This document shows positions 45,840 to 57,115 of a stretch of 64,000 bases of DNA, one piece after another. This DNA comes from Methylomonas koyamae (GTDB taxonomy: Bacteria; Pseudomonadota; Gammaproteobacteria; Methylococcales; Methylomonadaceae). Where the stretch lies: the NCBI RefSeq assembly GCF_006483455.1, contig NZ_PPPU01000018.1, forward strand, positions 124,001 through 188,000, read 5' to 3'. The position numbers were made by a program, and so were the translations under genes. Position 1 is the stretch's first letter; each line of letters opens with the position of its first letter. The notes under the pieces were generated by a model, which was given only the letters and a program-made list of their open reading frames with translations, made no database searches and was not told where the DNA came from.

Positions 45840-45985
45840 GCACGGAGTCTCGCTGAGTATCTTGAGAGCGGGCGCGTGTTAATGTTATGAGCAGAGTAGG
45901 GGATTAAGCCGGCAGTGGAAGGGAGTTGATTAACCAACCCGGCTTGCCTGCTTCGGGCGTCAATGCTCAATGGCCGAAGCGGGCT

Positions 45986-46201
45986 TCAGGGGGCTAACAC
46001 CACTTCGCACGAATCGAAATAACGTTCCAGCCTATCCAGTTCGCCGGTGGCCAACTCGATGGCCGCATCGAAGGTCTTGCCGTTTTCGCTGTGTTGGGCA
46101 ATGTCCAACATCAAATCGCACATGTTTTGGGTTTTAGTCAGTGCGTCATGTTGTTTTTCGATGTTTTCGAGTTGTTGGTCCGTAATCAAATAGATCTTCA
46201 T
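45986..46201 (-). CDS. Small protein of unknown function
   Basis: 71 residues with an AGAGGA ribosome site before the ATG at 46201. The product is polar and predicted mostly helical with a KIYLITDQQLENIEK start and two cysteines. I do not recognise it, and an 11-codon extension is less likely. It stands alone between proA and the propeller gene, on the opposite strand to both. Confidence 0.55.
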   Translation of the reverse strand: MKIYLITDQQLENIEKQHDALTKTQNMCDLMLDIAQHSENGKTFDAAIELATGELDRLERYFDSCEVVLAP

Positions 46202-46569
46202 GAGTCGAGTCCTCTTGGTACGCATTGCATTCAAGTTTCCGTAACGGATTAGAATGCTCTTAAACGGATCTGTCTGGCGTGTTTTTGGGTGCTGCCGGTA
46301 TCGGCATGGTTGATATCCTCTCTCTCCGGGCTTAGCAAGGCTATTGTTCCAAGGTGCAGCAGGTTTATTGTCAGTAGAATTTTCCGGGAGAAACCCACCG
46401 GTAGATTTCCGAATCGTCGATTTGGAAAATTTCCCTTTTTGTAAAGGGATGAAATCCTGGTTGGCTTCGGGTTAAACTTGCCGCCCGCCGATCGTCTAGC
46501 ATGCGGTCTGGCTCGATCAAGAACGAGGAGATGGCTCAAGTGATTTATGGCAACTCAAGGATAAGCATT
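46202..46569. other. Intergenic stretch without recognised genes
   Basis: Between the small protein and the propeller gene. A perfect 7-bp hairpin (TCCCTTT 46432-46438, AAAGGGA 46443-46449) is visible. Weak Shine-Dalgarno-like AAGGATA lies before the propeller ATG. No clear promoter, RNA or conserved ORF was seen. Confidence 0.5.
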
Positions 46570-47535
46570 ATGCGTCGGATAAAGCTGGCCGGAATGGCTG
46601 CCGCCGTTTGTGTCGCCGGTGCGGCAAGTGCGGAAACTGTTTTTGTGACTTTGGAAAAAGACAATGCAATTGCTGTGGTCGATCCCGCCGAAGGCAAGTT
46701 GGTCAAGACCGTCAAGGTTGGCCAGAGGCCGCGCGGTATTGCGATCAGTCACGATGGCAAGACACTGTTCGTCGCCACCAGCGATGACGACACGATCCGC
46801 ATGCTGGATAGCTCAAGCTTGAAGGAAATCGGTAAATTGCCTTCCGGCGAAGACCCGGAGACTTTCGCGCTGAGCCCCGACGACAAGCTGATGTACGTGT
46901 CCAACGAGGACGACGCCGAAGTCACGGTCATTGATATCGCCAGCAAGAAGGCGGTGGCTAAGGTCAAGGTGGGCGTCGAGCCGGAAGGTATCGCGGTCAG
47001 CCCTGACAACCAATGGACGGTCAGCGCCTCGGAGACCACCAATATGCTGCATTGGATAGGCACTGCCGATCGGCAGATCAAGGAAAATACCTTGGTCGAT
47101 CCTCGGCCGCGCGCGGTGGCGTTTAGCGACGATAGTCAGCAACTCTGGGCAACTTCGGAAATGGCCGGTACGTTGACCATCATCGACACCGCAACCAAGC
47201 AAGTCGTCCAGAATATTAAACTGGATGTACCCGGTTTGAGCAGCGATTTGGTGCAGCCGGTCGGCATCGCTATCGATAAACAACGCCGCTACGGCTATGT
47301 AGCGATGGGGCCGGCCAATCGGGTCGCGGTGATCGACGCGCAGAATTACAAGGTGGAGAAATTTTTACTGGTCGGTCAACGAGTTTGGAATCTGGCTTTT
47401 TCACCGGACCAAAAGCGCCTGTATACCACCAACGGCGTCAGCAACGATATTTCGATCATCGACCTGGAAAGTCACAAGGTAACCAAGTCGGTGGCGGTGG
47501 GGCGTTATCCTTGGGGCGTAGCGGTCAAACCATGA
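46570..47535 (+). CDS. YVTN beta-propeller protein associated with PQQ-dependent catabolism
   Basis: 321 residues with a signal peptide (cleavage after AASA near residue 22) followed by seven YVTN-type blades (GQRPRGIAISHDGKTLFVA, VEPEGIAVSPDNQ, RVWNLAFSPDQKRLYTTNG and similar). This is the periplasmic propeller that occurs with PQQ-dependent alcohol dehydrogenase systems. It is cotranscribed with the following ABC ATPase (ATGA overlap). The dehydrogenase itself is not in the window. Exact role unknown. Confidence 0.88.
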   Translation: MRRIKLAGMAAAVCVAGAASAETVFVTLEKDNAIAVVDPAEGKLVKTVKVGQRPRGIAISHDGKTLFVATSDDDTIRMLDSSSLKEIGKLPSGEDPETFALSPDDKLMYVSNEDDAEVTVIDIASKKAVAKVKVGVEPEGIAVSPDNQWTVSASETTNMLHWIGTADRQIKENTLVDPRPRAVAFSDDSQQLWATSEMAGTLTIIDTATKQVVQNIKLDVPGLSSDLVQPVGIAIDKQRRYGYVAMGPANRVAVIDAQNYKVEKFLLVGQRVWNLAFSPDQKRLYTTNGVSNDISIIDLESHKVTKSVAVGRYPWGVAVKP

Positions 47536-48275
47536 CGTCGGCGCTACAAATCGATGGTCTGAGTTTTGCCTACGGTGCCAAGAAGGCGCTGGATAATGTC
47601 GCGTTTCAGGTCGAGCCCGGCGAATGCACGATTTTACTGGGGCCGAACGGTGCCGGCAAAAGTACCTTGTTCGCCCTGATTACCCGGCTTTACGACGCCA
47701 GGGAAGGGCGCATCGCGCTGTGTGGTTACGACGTCAAGAAGCAAAGTCTGCAAGCCCTGGCCAAGTTAGGGGTAGTGTTTCAACAGACTACGCTGGACCC
47801 CGACTTGTCGGTGACTCAAAACCTGCGCTACCACGCCGCGTTGCATGGCATCAGCAAAAAACAGGCAGACCGCCGGATACAGGAAGAACTGGAGCGGCTG
47901 AACATGTATGAGCGGCGCGGCGAGAAAGTCCGGCAACTGAACGGCGGCCACAAGCGTCGGGTCGAGATTGCTCGCGCTTTGTTACACAAACCCAGTCTGC
48001 TGCTTTTGGACGAACCGACCGTCGGCTTGGATGTGCCTAGTCGGCAGGCCATCGTCAAGCACGTCCACGAATTGGTGAAGCAGCAAAGTCTCGCGGTATT
48101 GTGGGCGACGCATTTGATTGACGAGATTGCCGCCGACGACAGTCTGATAGTGTTTCACAAAGGCCAAATCAAGGCCAATGGCAAACTCACTGAAATATTG
48201 CAAAGCACTGGTTGGGCCGATCCCGGCCAGGTGTTCCAAAAGCTCACTCAATCCGACAAAGGCGGGCCGGCATGA
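47532..48275 (+). CDS. ABC transporter ATP-binding protein (PQQ/alcohol-oxidation associated)
   Basis: 247-residue ATPase with Walker A GPNGAGKST, Q-loop, Walker B LLLLDEPTVGLD, and H-loop WATHLIDE. The signature is atypical: VRQLNGGHKRRVEIARA replaces the usual LSGGQ. It overlaps both neighbours by ATGA, giving a compact propeller-ATPase-permease operon. The export cargo is unknown; the family is tied to PQQ-dependent ethanol or methanol oxidation in other bacteria. Confidence 0.9.
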   Translation: MTSALQIDGLSFAYGAKKALDNVAFQVEPGECTILLGPNGAGKSTLFALITRLYDAREGRIALCGYDVKKQSLQALAKLGVVFQQTTLDPDLSVTQNLRYHAALHGISKKQADRRIQEELERLNMYERRGEKVRQLNGGHKRRVEIARALLHKPSLLLLDEPTVGLDVPSRQAIVKHVHELVKQQSLAVLWATHLIDEIAADDSLIVFHKGQIKANGKLTEILQSTGWADPGQVFQKLTQSDKGGPA

Positions 48276-49081
48276 GAATTTTGCATTATTGGCGGGCGCT
48301 GGTCGGCATCGTTGGTCGTGAATTACTGCGTTTTCTGCACCAGCGCGAGCGCTTCGTCTCGGCGCTGGTAAGACCCCTGGTCTGGTTGTTCGTGTTCGCG
48401 GCCGGCTTCCGCGCTGCGCTGGGTATTGCGATCAGCCCGCCTTACGAAACCTATATCTTGTACGAGGTCTACATCACTCCCGGGCTGCTGGGTATGATTT
48501 TGCTGTTCAACGGAATGCAAAGCTCGCTGTCGATGGTGTACGACCGCGAAATGGGCAGTATGCGTATGTTGATGGTGTGCCCGCTGCCGCGCTGGTTCTT
48601 GCTTTGCAGCAAATTGATCGCCGGTACCGCGGTCGGCGTGCTGCAGTGCTACGCTTTCCTGGGCATCGCTTGGTTGTACGACATCCAGGCACCGCTGCCC
48701 GGCTATCTATGGATACTGCCGGCGCTGGTGTTGGGCGGGATGATGCTGGGCGCGCTGGGCTTGCTGTTGTCCTCGTTCATCAAACAACTGGAGAACTTTG
48801 CCGGGGTGATGAACTTCGTGATATTTCCGCTGTTTTTCATGTCCACTGCGTTATATCCGCTCTGGAAAATCAAGGAGTCTAGTCCGCTACTGGCGACATT
48901 GGCTGAATATAATCCGTTCTCCCAGGCTGTAGAGCTGATCCGCTTCGCGCTTTATCAGCATTTCAATCAATCGGCTCTGATCTTCACTGCTATTTCTTTT
49001 CTAGGGTTTATCGGTGCGGCGATAGTCGGCTACAACCCCTCGAAAGGCATGATGGTGCGTAAGGGCGGCGGTGGCGATTGA
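48272..49081 (+). CDS. ABC transporter permease (ABC-2 type)
   Basis: 269 residues with about six membrane helices and the ABC-2 pattern (GLLGMILLFNGMQSSLSMVYDREMGSMRMLMVCPLP). It completes the propeller/ATPase/permease trio. Overlaps the ATPase by ATGA. Cargo unknown. Confidence 0.9.
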   Translation: MRILHYWRALVGIVGRELLRFLHQRERFVSALVRPLVWLFVFAAGFRAALGIAISPPYETYILYEVYITPGLLGMILLFNGMQSSLSMVYDREMGSMRMLMVCPLPRWFLLCSKLIAGTAVGVLQCYAFLGIAWLYDIQAPLPGYLWILPALVLGGMMLGALGLLLSSFIKQLENFAGVMNFVIFPLFFMSTALYPLWKIKESSPLLATLAEYNPFSQAVELIRFALYQHFNQSALIFTAISFLGFIGAAIVGYNPSKGMMVRKGGGGD

Positions 49082-49250
49082 GAGTTTTCGGTCAAGTCCG
49101 AAATCAATTTTTTTGCGTTTGTTTGCTAAAGTTCACAGAAATCTCGTCGCTAATTAGAGGGTCAGGTTGGTTTCGGTGGCGGCGGAGGTTATTTCTCCCA
49201 TCCGCCAAAACTGGATTGGCTTTCTAGTTTGTTCGTTGGCGGGGGTGTTC

Positions 49251-50174
49251 ATGGCTACAATCAATTCAATTTCAGCATCGCTGTATATTTCCCAGACCAC
49301 TATCACTGTTTCTGCTGCAAGCGCTGCTGAGAAGCCGGAAGCGACGAAGCCCGAAATAGTTACGGACTCCCCCGGCGCGGATGGCCATCGCTACCATGGC
49401 GGCGGTTATTTTATGCGGAGCGTCGTTCACGCATTCCAGGGTTTGGGGTTGAGTTTTCCTCACGACAATGCTGACAACCATCATGAGTCGGATCGATCAA
49501 ACCAGCGGGACGAAGGAAACGCTGCCGATATAGGACAACTGGTAAAGACATTTCTACAGGATTTGCGGCAAGTATTGACGCAATCTCGCTCGGGACAGGA
49601 TGTTGGATTGAAGGCTGATGCAGCGTCCGGCGACCATGCAAGTGGGGTTGATACGGTTCCGCAATTGTCGAATAACGCGGCGACGGCGAATGCGTCGACC
49701 ACGACCAGTACTGAGTCTGCGGACCAAGTTTTGACCGATTCGGCTTCCAGCTCGGCGCCGGTCACAACGGATGATGCTTCGACTCAGTATGCTCGCGGCG
49801 ATGTGTTTAAGGCACTACACGGCTTTTTACACGAGTTGCGGCGAGCGCTCGTGCAAGTTGCAGATGCTGCAAATACCGGAGCTGGCGGCAAAGGTGATGA
49901 CTATGGATCTCGCTCGGTCGGCTGGCACGGTTATCGAAATTTTTCCGCGAACTTGGACAACTTGATTGTGGCTTTAAGTGACGGGAGTCAGGCAAGTTCC
50001 GATCAATTTAAGTCTCTAAGGGAGGATTTCGATCGTCTGGTAAATCTTTTGGATAGTGGCAGTGGTGGCGCGAAACCTTCATTGTTGGAGTTTTTGAACA
50101 AACTTAAGGGTGACACCGAGCATCAGAATTCGGCACCGGCCGGCTCAGGTACTATCGTCTCTGCTACGGTGTAA
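49251..50174 (+). CDS. Unrecognised Ser/Ala/Asp-rich protein with repeated amphipathic helices
   Basis: 307 residues of no family I know. After a polar, Ser/Thr-rich start, a His/Gly-rich segment (GHRYHGGGYFM) leads to short related helices (VKTFLQDLRQVL, LHGFLHELRRAL, VVHAFQGLGL) separated by low-complexity linkers. It could be a structural or surface protein. A GTG-type upstream start is possible; the ATG at 49251 has GGCGGGGGTG before it. No signal peptide is certain. It sits alone before tRNA-Val. Confidence 0.55.
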   Translation: MATINSISASLYISQTTITVSAASAAEKPEATKPEIVTDSPGADGHRYHGGGYFMRSVVHAFQGLGLSFPHDNADNHHESDRSNQRDEGNAADIGQLVKTFLQDLRQVLTQSRSGQDVGLKADAASGDHASGVDTVPQLSNNAATANASTTTSTESADQVLTDSASSSAPVTTDDASTQYARGDVFKALHGFLHELRRALVQVADAANTGAGGKGDDYGSRSVGWHGYRNFSANLDNLIVALSDGSQASSDQFKSLREDFDRLVNLLDSGSGGAKPSLLEFLNKLKGDTEHQNSAPAGSGTIVSATV

Positions 50175-50205
50175 GTCGGGATTAAAGCGGATTGGCAGAA
50201 AACGC

Positions 50206-50233
50206 TTGCACAAAAATTTAACGTCGTTATAAT
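50206..50233 (+). promoter_or_regulatory. Promoter of tRNA-Val
   Basis: TTGCAC at 50206-50211 and TATAAT at 50228-50233, 16 bases apart, lie 24 bases before the tRNA. Confidence 0.75.
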
Positions 50234-50257
50234 GCACGGCTCGAACGACAAGACTTT

Positions 50258-50334
50258 AGGCGCGTAGCTCAGTTGGTTAGAGCACCACCTTGACATGGTG
50301 GGGGTCGGTGGTTCGAGTCCACTCGCGCCTACCA
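50258..50334 (+). tRNA. tRNA-Val (GAC)
   Basis: 77 bases with acceptor AGGCGCG paired to CGCGCCT, D-arm, anticodon loop reading GAC, T-arm GGTTCGAGTCC, and encoded CCA. The body matches E. coli tRNA-Val(GAC). Confidence 0.97.
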
Positions 50335-50341
50335 AAATACT

Positions 50342-50368
50342 AAGCACCGCACGACGGTGCTTTTTTTA
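50342..50368 (+). terminator. Rho-independent terminator after tRNA-Val
   Basis: AAGCACCG (50342-50349) pairs with CGGTGCTT (50355-50362) around a five-base loop, followed by a run of T. It ends just before thrS, separating the tRNA from the translation operon. Confidence 0.8.
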
Positions 50369-50383
50369 TTGTGGAATCCAAAA

Positions 50384-52291
50384 ATGCCAGTGATAACTCT
50401 GCCTGATGGCTCTCAGCGTCAATTCGACCATGCAGTTTCTGTGATGGATGTGGCTCTGTCTATCGGTACCGGGCTGGCTAAGGCGACCTTGGCTGGCAAG
50501 GTCGACGGTAAGCTGGTTGATGCTAGCTATCTGATTCAGGGCGATGCGACCCTGCAAATTGTGACCGCGAGGGATGAGGAAGGCGTAGACGTTATTCGTC
50601 ACTCCACTGCTCATTTGTTAGCGCAAGCCGTTAAGCAGTTGTTTCCCAGCGCTCAGGTTACTATTGGTCCTGTCGTAGAAAACGGCTTTTATTACGATTT
50701 TTCTTACGAGAGATCGTTTACGCCCGACGATTTGGTTGCGATAGAGAAAAAAATGCAGGAATTGTCTGCAGCCGATATGCCGGTGCAGCGTTCTTTGATG
50801 GCTCGCGACGAAGCGGTGCAATTCTTTAGTGCGTTGGGTGAAAAATACAAGGCCGAGATTATCGCTTCGATTCCGGCAAAAGAGGAATTGTCGCTTTACC
50901 GGCAAGGCGAATTTACCGACCTGTGCCGCGGCCCCCATGTGCCGAGCACCGGTAAGCTAAAAGCATTCAAGTTGATGAAAATTGCCGGCGCCTATTGGCG
51001 GGGTGATTCGAAAAACGAAATGTTGCAGCGGATTTACGGTACCGCGTGGGGTGATGGTAAAGAATTGGCTGCTTATCTACACCGTCTTGAAGAGGCGGAA
51101 AAGCGCGATCATCGCAAAATCGGCAAGGCTTTGGATTTGTTTCATACTCAGGAGGAAGCGCCGGGTATGGTGTTCTGGCACGACAAGGGCTGGACGATTT
51201 ACAAAGAAGTGGAGCAGTACATTCGCGAGAAGTTGCGGGTGAACGGCTATGGCGAAGTTAGGACGCCGCAAATTGTCGACCGTACTTTGTGGGAGAAATC
51301 CGGGCATTGGGATAAATTCAGTGCGATGATGTTCACCACGCATTCCGAAAATCGGGATTATGCGGTGAAACCGATGAACTGCCCGTGTCATATCCAGATT
51401 TACAATCAAGGCATCAAAAGTTACCGTGACCTGCCGGTGCGCCTGGCTGAATTCGGTTCTTGCCATCGTAACGAGCCTTCGGGTACTTTGCACGGTCTGA
51501 TGCGGGTTAGGAACTTTGTGCAGGACGATGCGCATATTTTCTGCACTGAAGATCAGATTCAATCTGAGGTATCGACTTTTATCGATTTGCTGTTCGAAGT
51601 TTATAAGGACTTCGGTTTCGACGAAGTGATCATTAAGTTATCGACTCGCCCTGAAAATCGGGTCGGCGCCGATGCGGTATGGGATAAAGCGGAGAGTGCT
51701 TTGGAGTTGGCGCTTAACAATAGAGGCCTTGAATGGCAGTTGCAGCCTGGAGAAGGTGCCTTTTACGGTCCGAAGATTGAGTTCTCGCTGAAAGATTGCA
51801 TCGGTCGGGTTTGGCAGTGCGGTACCATCCAGGTCGATTTTTCGATGCCGGAGCGGTTGGATGCCTGTTACATTGGTGAAGACAGTGCGCGCCATACCCC
51901 TGTGATGCTGCATCGGGCTATTTTGGGTTCGTTAGAGCGCTTTATCGGTATTTTGATCGAGCAATACGCCGGAAACTTTCCGTTGTGGTTGAGTCCGGTG
52001 CAAATCATGGTCATGAATATCACCGATCGTCATGCCGAATATGCCGAGCAGGTTCGCCTAGAACTTGAAAAACAAGGTCTTAGGGCCAAAATTGACTTGA
52101 GAAACGAGAAGATAGGCTTTAAAATCCGCGAGCATTCCATGCAGCGTGTCCCGTATTTGTTGATTATCGGCGACAAGGAATTGGAAACTCGAACTGCGAG
52201 TGTGCGTACCCAGCAGGGCGAGGATCTGGGAAGTCTGTCAATTGGCGAACTTGGCGAACGTTTGAGAAAGCAGATTGCGGATCGAAAATAA
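50384..52291 (+). CDS. thrS: Threonyl-tRNA synthetase
   Basis: Charges tRNA-Thr. The 635-residue product has the N-terminal TGS domain, editing domain ([10 protein letters not shown]), class II catalytic motifs with zinc ligands ([11 protein letters not shown]), and the anticodon-binding end ([13 protein letters not shown]). ATG at 50384 chosen; the upstream part of the frame lies in the terminator region. It is the first gene of the thrS-infC-rpmI-rplT-pheST-ihfA cluster. Confidence 0.97.
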   Translation: MPVITLPDGSQRQFDHAVSVMDVALSIGTGLAKATLAGKVDGKLVDASYLIQGDATLQIVTARDEEGVDVIRHSTAHLLAQAVKQLFPSAQVTIGPVVENGFYYDFSYERSFTPDDLVAIEKKMQELSAADMPVQRSLMARDEAVQFFSALGEKYKAEIIASIPAKEELSLYRQGEFTDLCRGPHVPSTGKLKAFKLMKIAGAYWRGDSKNEMLQRIYGTAWGDGKELAAYLHRLEEAEKRDHRKIGKALDLFHTQEEAPGMVFWHDKGWTIYKEVEQYIREKLRVNGYGEVRTPQIVDRTLWEKSGHWDKFSAMMFTTHSENRDYAVKPMNCPCHIQIYNQGIKSYRDLPVRLAEFGSCHRNEPSGTLHGLMRVRNFVQDDAHIFCTEDQIQSEVSTFIDLLFEVYKDFGFDEVIIKLSTRPENRVGADAVWDKAESALELALNNRGLEWQLQPGEGAFYGPKIEFSLKDCIGRVWQCGTIQVDFSMPERLDACYIGEDSARHTPVMLHRAILGSLERFIGILIEQYAGNFPLWLSPVQIMVMNITDRHAEYAEQVRLELEKQGLRAKIDLRNEKIGFKIREHSMQRVPYLLIIGDKELETRTASVRTQQGEDLGSLSIGELGERLRKQIADRK

Positions 52292-52312
52292 TAACAACTT
52301 GGAGGATAGGGT

Positions 52313-52837
52313 ATCAGCTCTAAAAAAGATGCAACGCGCTTAAATACCGAGATTACCGCCAGACGGGTAAGGGTGATAGGCGCTGAAGGTGAACAAGTTG
52401 GGGTTGTATCAATAAACGAAGCTTTGCAGCTTGCCTATGATGCGAACCTGGATCTGGTCGAAATTTCACCCAACGCCGATCCTCCTGTTTGCAAAATCAT
52501 GGATTTTGGCAAATACCAGTTTGAGCAAAATAAAAAGCTCCAGGCCGCCAAGAAAAAACAAAAACAAATCCAGATCAAGGAAATCAAATTTCGACCGGGT
52601 ACCGAAGAGGGCGACTATCAGGTCAAATTGCGTAGCTTGATCAAATTTCTCAACGAAGGCGATAAAACCAAAATCACCGTACGGTTTAAAGGGCGCGAAC
52701 TAACTCATCGCGAACTGGGTATGGATCTGTTGAAACGTATCGAAACCGATTTGGAAGAGTTGGCCGCGGTCGAGCAATTCCCCAAGCTGGAGGGCCGGCA
52801 AATGGTCATGGTGATGGGGCCGAAAAAGAAAAAATAA
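52313..52837 (+). CDS. infC: Translation initiation factor IF-3 with AUC start codon
   Basis: 174-residue factor that keeps the 30S subunit free and proofs the start codon. No ATG, GTG or TTG begins the conserved N-terminus; the in-frame ATC at 52313, with GGAGG seven bases before it, gives the expected N-terminal sequence ([20 protein letters not shown]). Rare non-canonical starts (AUU in E. coli) underlie IF-3 autoregulation, and AUC should do the same. A GTG 60 bases downstream would lose the first part of the N-domain. The rest matches IF-3 ([29 protein letters not shown]). Confidence 0.93.
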   Translation: MSSKKDATRLNTEITARRVRVIGAEGEQVGVVSINEALQLAYDANLDLVEISPNADPPVCKIMDFGKYQFEQNKKLQAAKKKQKQIQIKEIKFRPGTEEGDYQVKLRSLIKFLNEGDKTKITVRFKGRELTHRELGMDLLKRIETDLEELAAVEQFPKLEGRQMVMVMGPKKKK

Positions 52838-52977
52838 TTTTGCCGTTTTTTAAACGGTACAGCGTTGCCGGATTGCAGCGCCGATCGGGTTTTACCCGAA
52901 AAAATTCGGTTGGGCCGAGCATTTTGCCTGATTGAGTTTTTGCTCAGGGACTTTATTTTTAACATTGGAGAAAACAA
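52838..52977 (+). promoter_or_regulatory. Leader between infC and rpmI with hairpins
   Basis: Contains CCGTTT/AAACGG (52843-52857), CGGG-TTTTA-CCCG and smaller stems. In E. coli this region is where L20 represses rpmI-rplT; a similar control is inferred only from position. Confidence 0.4.
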
Positions 52978-53175
52978 ATGCCAAAATTGAAAAGCCATAG
53001 TGGCGCCGGTAAGCGCTTTAAGAAAACCGGGACCGGTGGTTTCAAGTGCAAACAATCGCACAAACGCCACATCTTGACCAAAAAAACCACGAAACGGAAA
53101 AGACAACTGCGTAAAACAGCCATCCTGCATCCGTCAGATACGCCATTGGTAGCGCGCATGCTGCCATACAGTTGA
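52978..53175 (+). CDS. rpmI: 50S ribosomal protein L35
   Basis: 65-residue basic protein starting [17 protein letters not shown], exactly the L35 pattern. Follows infC and precedes rplT in the canonical gammaproteobacterial order. Ribosome site GGAG before the ATG. Confidence 0.97.
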   Translation: MPKLKSHSGAGKRFKKTGTGGFKCKQSHKRHILTKKTTKRKRQLRKTAILHPSDTPLVARMLPYS

Positions 53176-53208
53176 TCGACTAAATTACATTGCAGAGAGA
53201 ATTGAAAA

Positions 53209-53571
53209 ATGGCTAGAGTAAAACGCGGTGTTACCGCTAGAGCAAGACACAAAAAGATTTTAAAGCTGGCTAAAGGTTACTACGGTGCCCGTAGCCGGGT
53301 TTATCGGGTTGCTAAACAAGCGGTCATCAAAGCCGGTCAATATGCGTACCGCGACCGCAAGCAGAAAAAACGCCAATTCCGCGCTTTGTGGATCGTGCGG
53401 ATTAACGCTGCGGCCCGCCAATTTGGCATTTCCTACAGCCGCTTAATCAATGGCTTGACTAAAGCCAATGTCGCTATCGACCGCAAGGTACTGGCCGACT
53501 TGGCCGTACGCGACATTCAAGCCTTCGGCGAGATTGCAAAGGTAGCAATCGCCAACCAGAGCAAGCCGTAA
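53209..53571 (+). CDS. rplT: 50S ribosomal protein L20
   Basis: 120-residue ribosomal protein starting [19 protein letters not shown], typical of L20, which also acts as repressor of its operon. Length normal; position after rpmI conserved. Confidence 0.97.
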   Translation: MARVKRGVTARARHKKILKLAKGYYGARSRVYRVAKQAVIKAGQYAYRDRKQKKRQFRALWIVRINAAARQFGISYSRLINGLTKANVAIDRKVLADLAVRDIQAFGEIAKVAIANQSKP

Positions 53572-53585
53572 GCTGCTTTCAAATT

Positions 53586-53604
53586 CGGTTTTAGAAACCG
53601 TTTT
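53586..53604 (+). terminator. Possible terminator after rplT
   Basis: CGGTTT (53586-53591) and AAACCG (53595-53600) form a stem with a three-base loop, followed by TTTT. It would end the infC-rpmI-rplT transcript before pheS. Confidence 0.6.
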
Positions 53605-53612
53605 GACGCATC

Positions 53613-53651
53613 CTCCCCGCTATGCGGGGAGTTCCGCCTTTCGACGGCGGA
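53613..53651. repeat. Adjacent GC-rich palindromes, REP-like
   Basis: CTCCCCGC-TAT-GCGGGGAG (53613-53631) and TCCGCC...GGCGGA (53633-53651) form two strong hairpins between rplT and pheS. They look like a mobile palindromic element remnant rather than a phenylalanine attenuator, since no leader peptide with Phe codons is seen. Confidence 0.55.
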
Positions 53652-53699
53652 TATCCATCGCTTGGGAAATCCCATCAATTACAGACAAAAGTGAGCTGA

Positions 53700-54722
<1,023 letters not shown>

Positions 54723-54737
54723 CGGTGGATTGGAATC

Positions 54738-57113
54738 ATGCAAGTAAGTGAAGCCTGGTTAAGGGAGCTGGTCAATCCACCTATCGCCACTGCCGAATTG
54801 GTTGCGCAATTGACCATGGCCGGCCTCGAAGTCGATGCGGTCACTCCGGTTGCTGCCGATTTTAGCGGTGTGGTAGTGGCTGAAGTACTGGAAACCGTCC
54901 AACATCCGAATGCCGATAAACTGAAGGTTTGCCAAGTCAATGTCGGCCAAGAGCAAGCGCTGCAGATTGTTTGCGGAGCCAGCAACGTTCGGCCGGGTTT
55001 AAAGGTGCCGGCCGCCCTAATTGGTGCGGTACTGCCGGGCGATTTCAAAATCAAGGAATCCAAACTGCGCGGTGAGTTGTCGTTTGGCATGTTGTGTTCC
55101 GAAAAGGAACTGGGTTTAGCTACCACTTCCGAAGGTTTGATGGAGCTGCCGACCGATGCGCCGATAGGTCAAGACATACGCGAATATCTACTACTGAACG
55201 ATAACGTGATTGAGCTCGGCTTGACACCGAATCGCGCCGATTGCTTGAGCGTCGTGGGTGTGGCGCGCGAGGTCGCAGTATTGAATGGTTTGACGTTACC
55301 GTCCGACGATTCCGTCGTCATCGAACCGCAACATCAGCAGACCTTGGACGTTCAAGTCCACTCTGCGGAAGCTTGCCCGGCGTATTTGGGGCGTTTGATC
55401 AAGGGTATCGATTCAGCCGCACAGACGCCGCTTTGGATGCAGGAGCGCTTGCGCCGTAGCGGGATCCGCAGTCTCAGCCCGGTGGTCGATGTCACCAACT
55501 ATGTGCTGATTGAACTTGGTCAGCCTTTGCATGCATTTGATGCCGATAAATTGACGGCGCCCGTTGTCGTCAGACGCAGTCGAGCCGGTGAGTCATTGGC
55601 GTTGTTAAACGATCAGACCATAGAACTTGATGGCGAGGCCTTAGTCATCGCTGATCAACATCGGGCGTTGGCTCTGGCTGGCGTTATGGGCGGCAAAGAG
55701 AGCGCGGTGTTTGCCGAGACTCGCGATATTTTCCTGGAGTGCGCTTTTTTCAATCCAATCAGCGTCGCAGGCAAGGCTAGACAGTTCGGGTTGCATACCG
55801 ATTCTTCCCACCGTTTCGAACGCGGTGTCGATTTTAATTTGCAACGTCGAGCCATCGAGCGCGCGACGCAATTGATATTGGAAATTGCCGGCGGCAGACC
55901 GGGGCCAGTGACGGAAGTTATTAACACTGAAGCCTTGCCGGCCCGCTTGGCAGTCAAATTAAGTAGTTCTCAGATCGAAAAGGTCTTGGGTATCCAATAT
56001 AGCGACACGCAAGTTCGTGATCTATTCTGCGGTTTGGGTATGCGGGTCGAGCCTTGCGCAGACGGGTGGGAAATTACACCGCCTGCATTTCGTTTCGATA
56101 TCGCAATCGAGGAAGATCTGCTCGAGGAAATTGGCCGGGTATATGGCTATAACAACTTGCCCAGCAGTCATCTATTGATGCGTACTGAATTGGGTAAAGC
56201 ACCGGAGTCGGTGCTAGGGTTGGATCGATTGCAGGATGGTCTGGTTGATCGTGGTTATCAGGAAGCCATCACCTACAGCTTTGTGGATGAAGCGATGCAA
56301 AAAGCGGTGGCGCCGGATGATGAATTTATTCGGATCCAGAACCCGATTTCATCCGAGTTAGCGGTGATGCGTACCACCCTGTGGTGCGGATTGTTGAACG
56401 CTGCGCTATACAACATTAATCGGCAGCAGAGTCGGGTGAGGCTGTTCGAGACTGGCCTGCGGTTTGGCTATGAAAACGGCGCGATTCGGCAACAAAAGAT
56501 GCTTGCAGGCATAGCACTTGGCGACCTGAATGCCGAGCAATGGGGCGAGAAGTCTCGGAAAGTCGATTTTTTTGATGTGAAAGCCGATGTGGAAGCCTTG
56601 CTCGGCCTTACCGGCAGCGTTGCGGTGTTCAAGGCAGCGGAGCATCCGGCATTGCATCCTGGGCAGACAGCTTGCATCTTCAACCAGGATGGAGAAACGA
56701 TTGGTCTATTGGGAATGTTGCATCCGACATTGCAAAAACAACTGGGCTTCGATAGCTCGGTGTTTTTGTTCGAACTGAACCAGGATGCAATTTTGCAGCG
56801 CAAGGTGCCCAAATTCAGTCCCTTGTCTAAATTTCCGTCGGTACGCCGAGACATGGCCTTGTTGGTGGCGGAAGCTGTATCCGCTGATGCGATTATTGCT
56901 TGTATCGCTGAATCTGGCGAACAATCCATTCGTGATGTGTCGATTTTTGATGTCTATCGCGGGCAGGGTGTGGCCGAGGGTAGCAAAAGCGTGGCGTTGA
57001 GTTTGGTACTGCAAGATTTTTCGCAAACTCTTACCGATGCCGAAATTGATGCTATATTTCGCAGGGTGTTGGAGACTTTGACGGCTAAACTGAATGCAAA
57101 ATTGAGGGAGTGA
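54738..57113 (+). CDS. pheT: Phenylalanyl-tRNA synthetase beta subunit
   Basis: 791 residues: the [13 protein letters not shown] start, tRNA-binding domain ([22 protein letters not shown]), B3/B4 editing region, B5 domain, and ferredoxin-like anticodon domain at the end ([12 protein letters not shown]). Length is usual. The 3' end overlaps by four bases an upstream in-frame GTG of ihfA; the preferred ihfA start is 2 bases after the pheT stop. Confidence 0.96.
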   Translation: MQVSEAWLRELVNPPIATAELVAQLTMAGLEVDAVTPVAADFSGVVVAEVLETVQHPNADKLKVCQVNVGQEQALQIVCGASNVRPGLKVPAALIGAVLPGDFKIKESKLRGELSFGMLCSEKELGLATTSEGLMELPTDAPIGQDIREYLLLNDNVIELGLTPNRADCLSVVGVAREVAVLNGLTLPSDDSVVIEPQHQQTLDVQVHSAEACPAYLGRLIKGIDSAAQTPLWMQERLRRSGIRSLSPVVDVTNYVLIELGQPLHAFDADKLTAPVVVRRSRAGESLALLNDQTIELDGEALVIADQHRALALAGVMGGKESAVFAETRDIFLECAFFNPISVAGKARQFGLHTDSSHRFERGVDFNLQRRAIERATQLILEIAGGRPGPVTEVINTEALPARLAVKLSSSQIEKVLGIQYSDTQVRDLFCGLGMRVEPCADGWEITPPAFRFDIAIEEDLLEEIGRVYGYNNLPSSHLLMRTELGKAPESVLGLDRLQDGLVDRGYQEAITYSFVDEAMQKAVAPDDEFIRIQNPISSELAVMRTTLWCGLLNAALYNINRQQSRVRLFETGLRFGYENGAIRQQKMLAGIALGDLNAEQWGEKSRKVDFFDVKADVEALLGLTGSVAVFKAAEHPALHPGQTACIFNQDGETIGLLGMLHPTLQKQLGFDSSVFLFELNQDAILQRKVPKFSPLSKFPSVRRDMALLVAEAVSADAIIACIAESGEQSIRDVSIFDVYRGQGVAEGSKSVALSLVLQDFSQTLTDAEIDAIFRRVLETLTAKLNAKLRE

Positions 57114-57115
57114 TT

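Noticed and set aside
52373..52837. IF-3 starting at GTG 52373
   Set aside because: It would lose the conserved N-terminal residues; ATC 52313 with a well-spaced GGAGG fits better.
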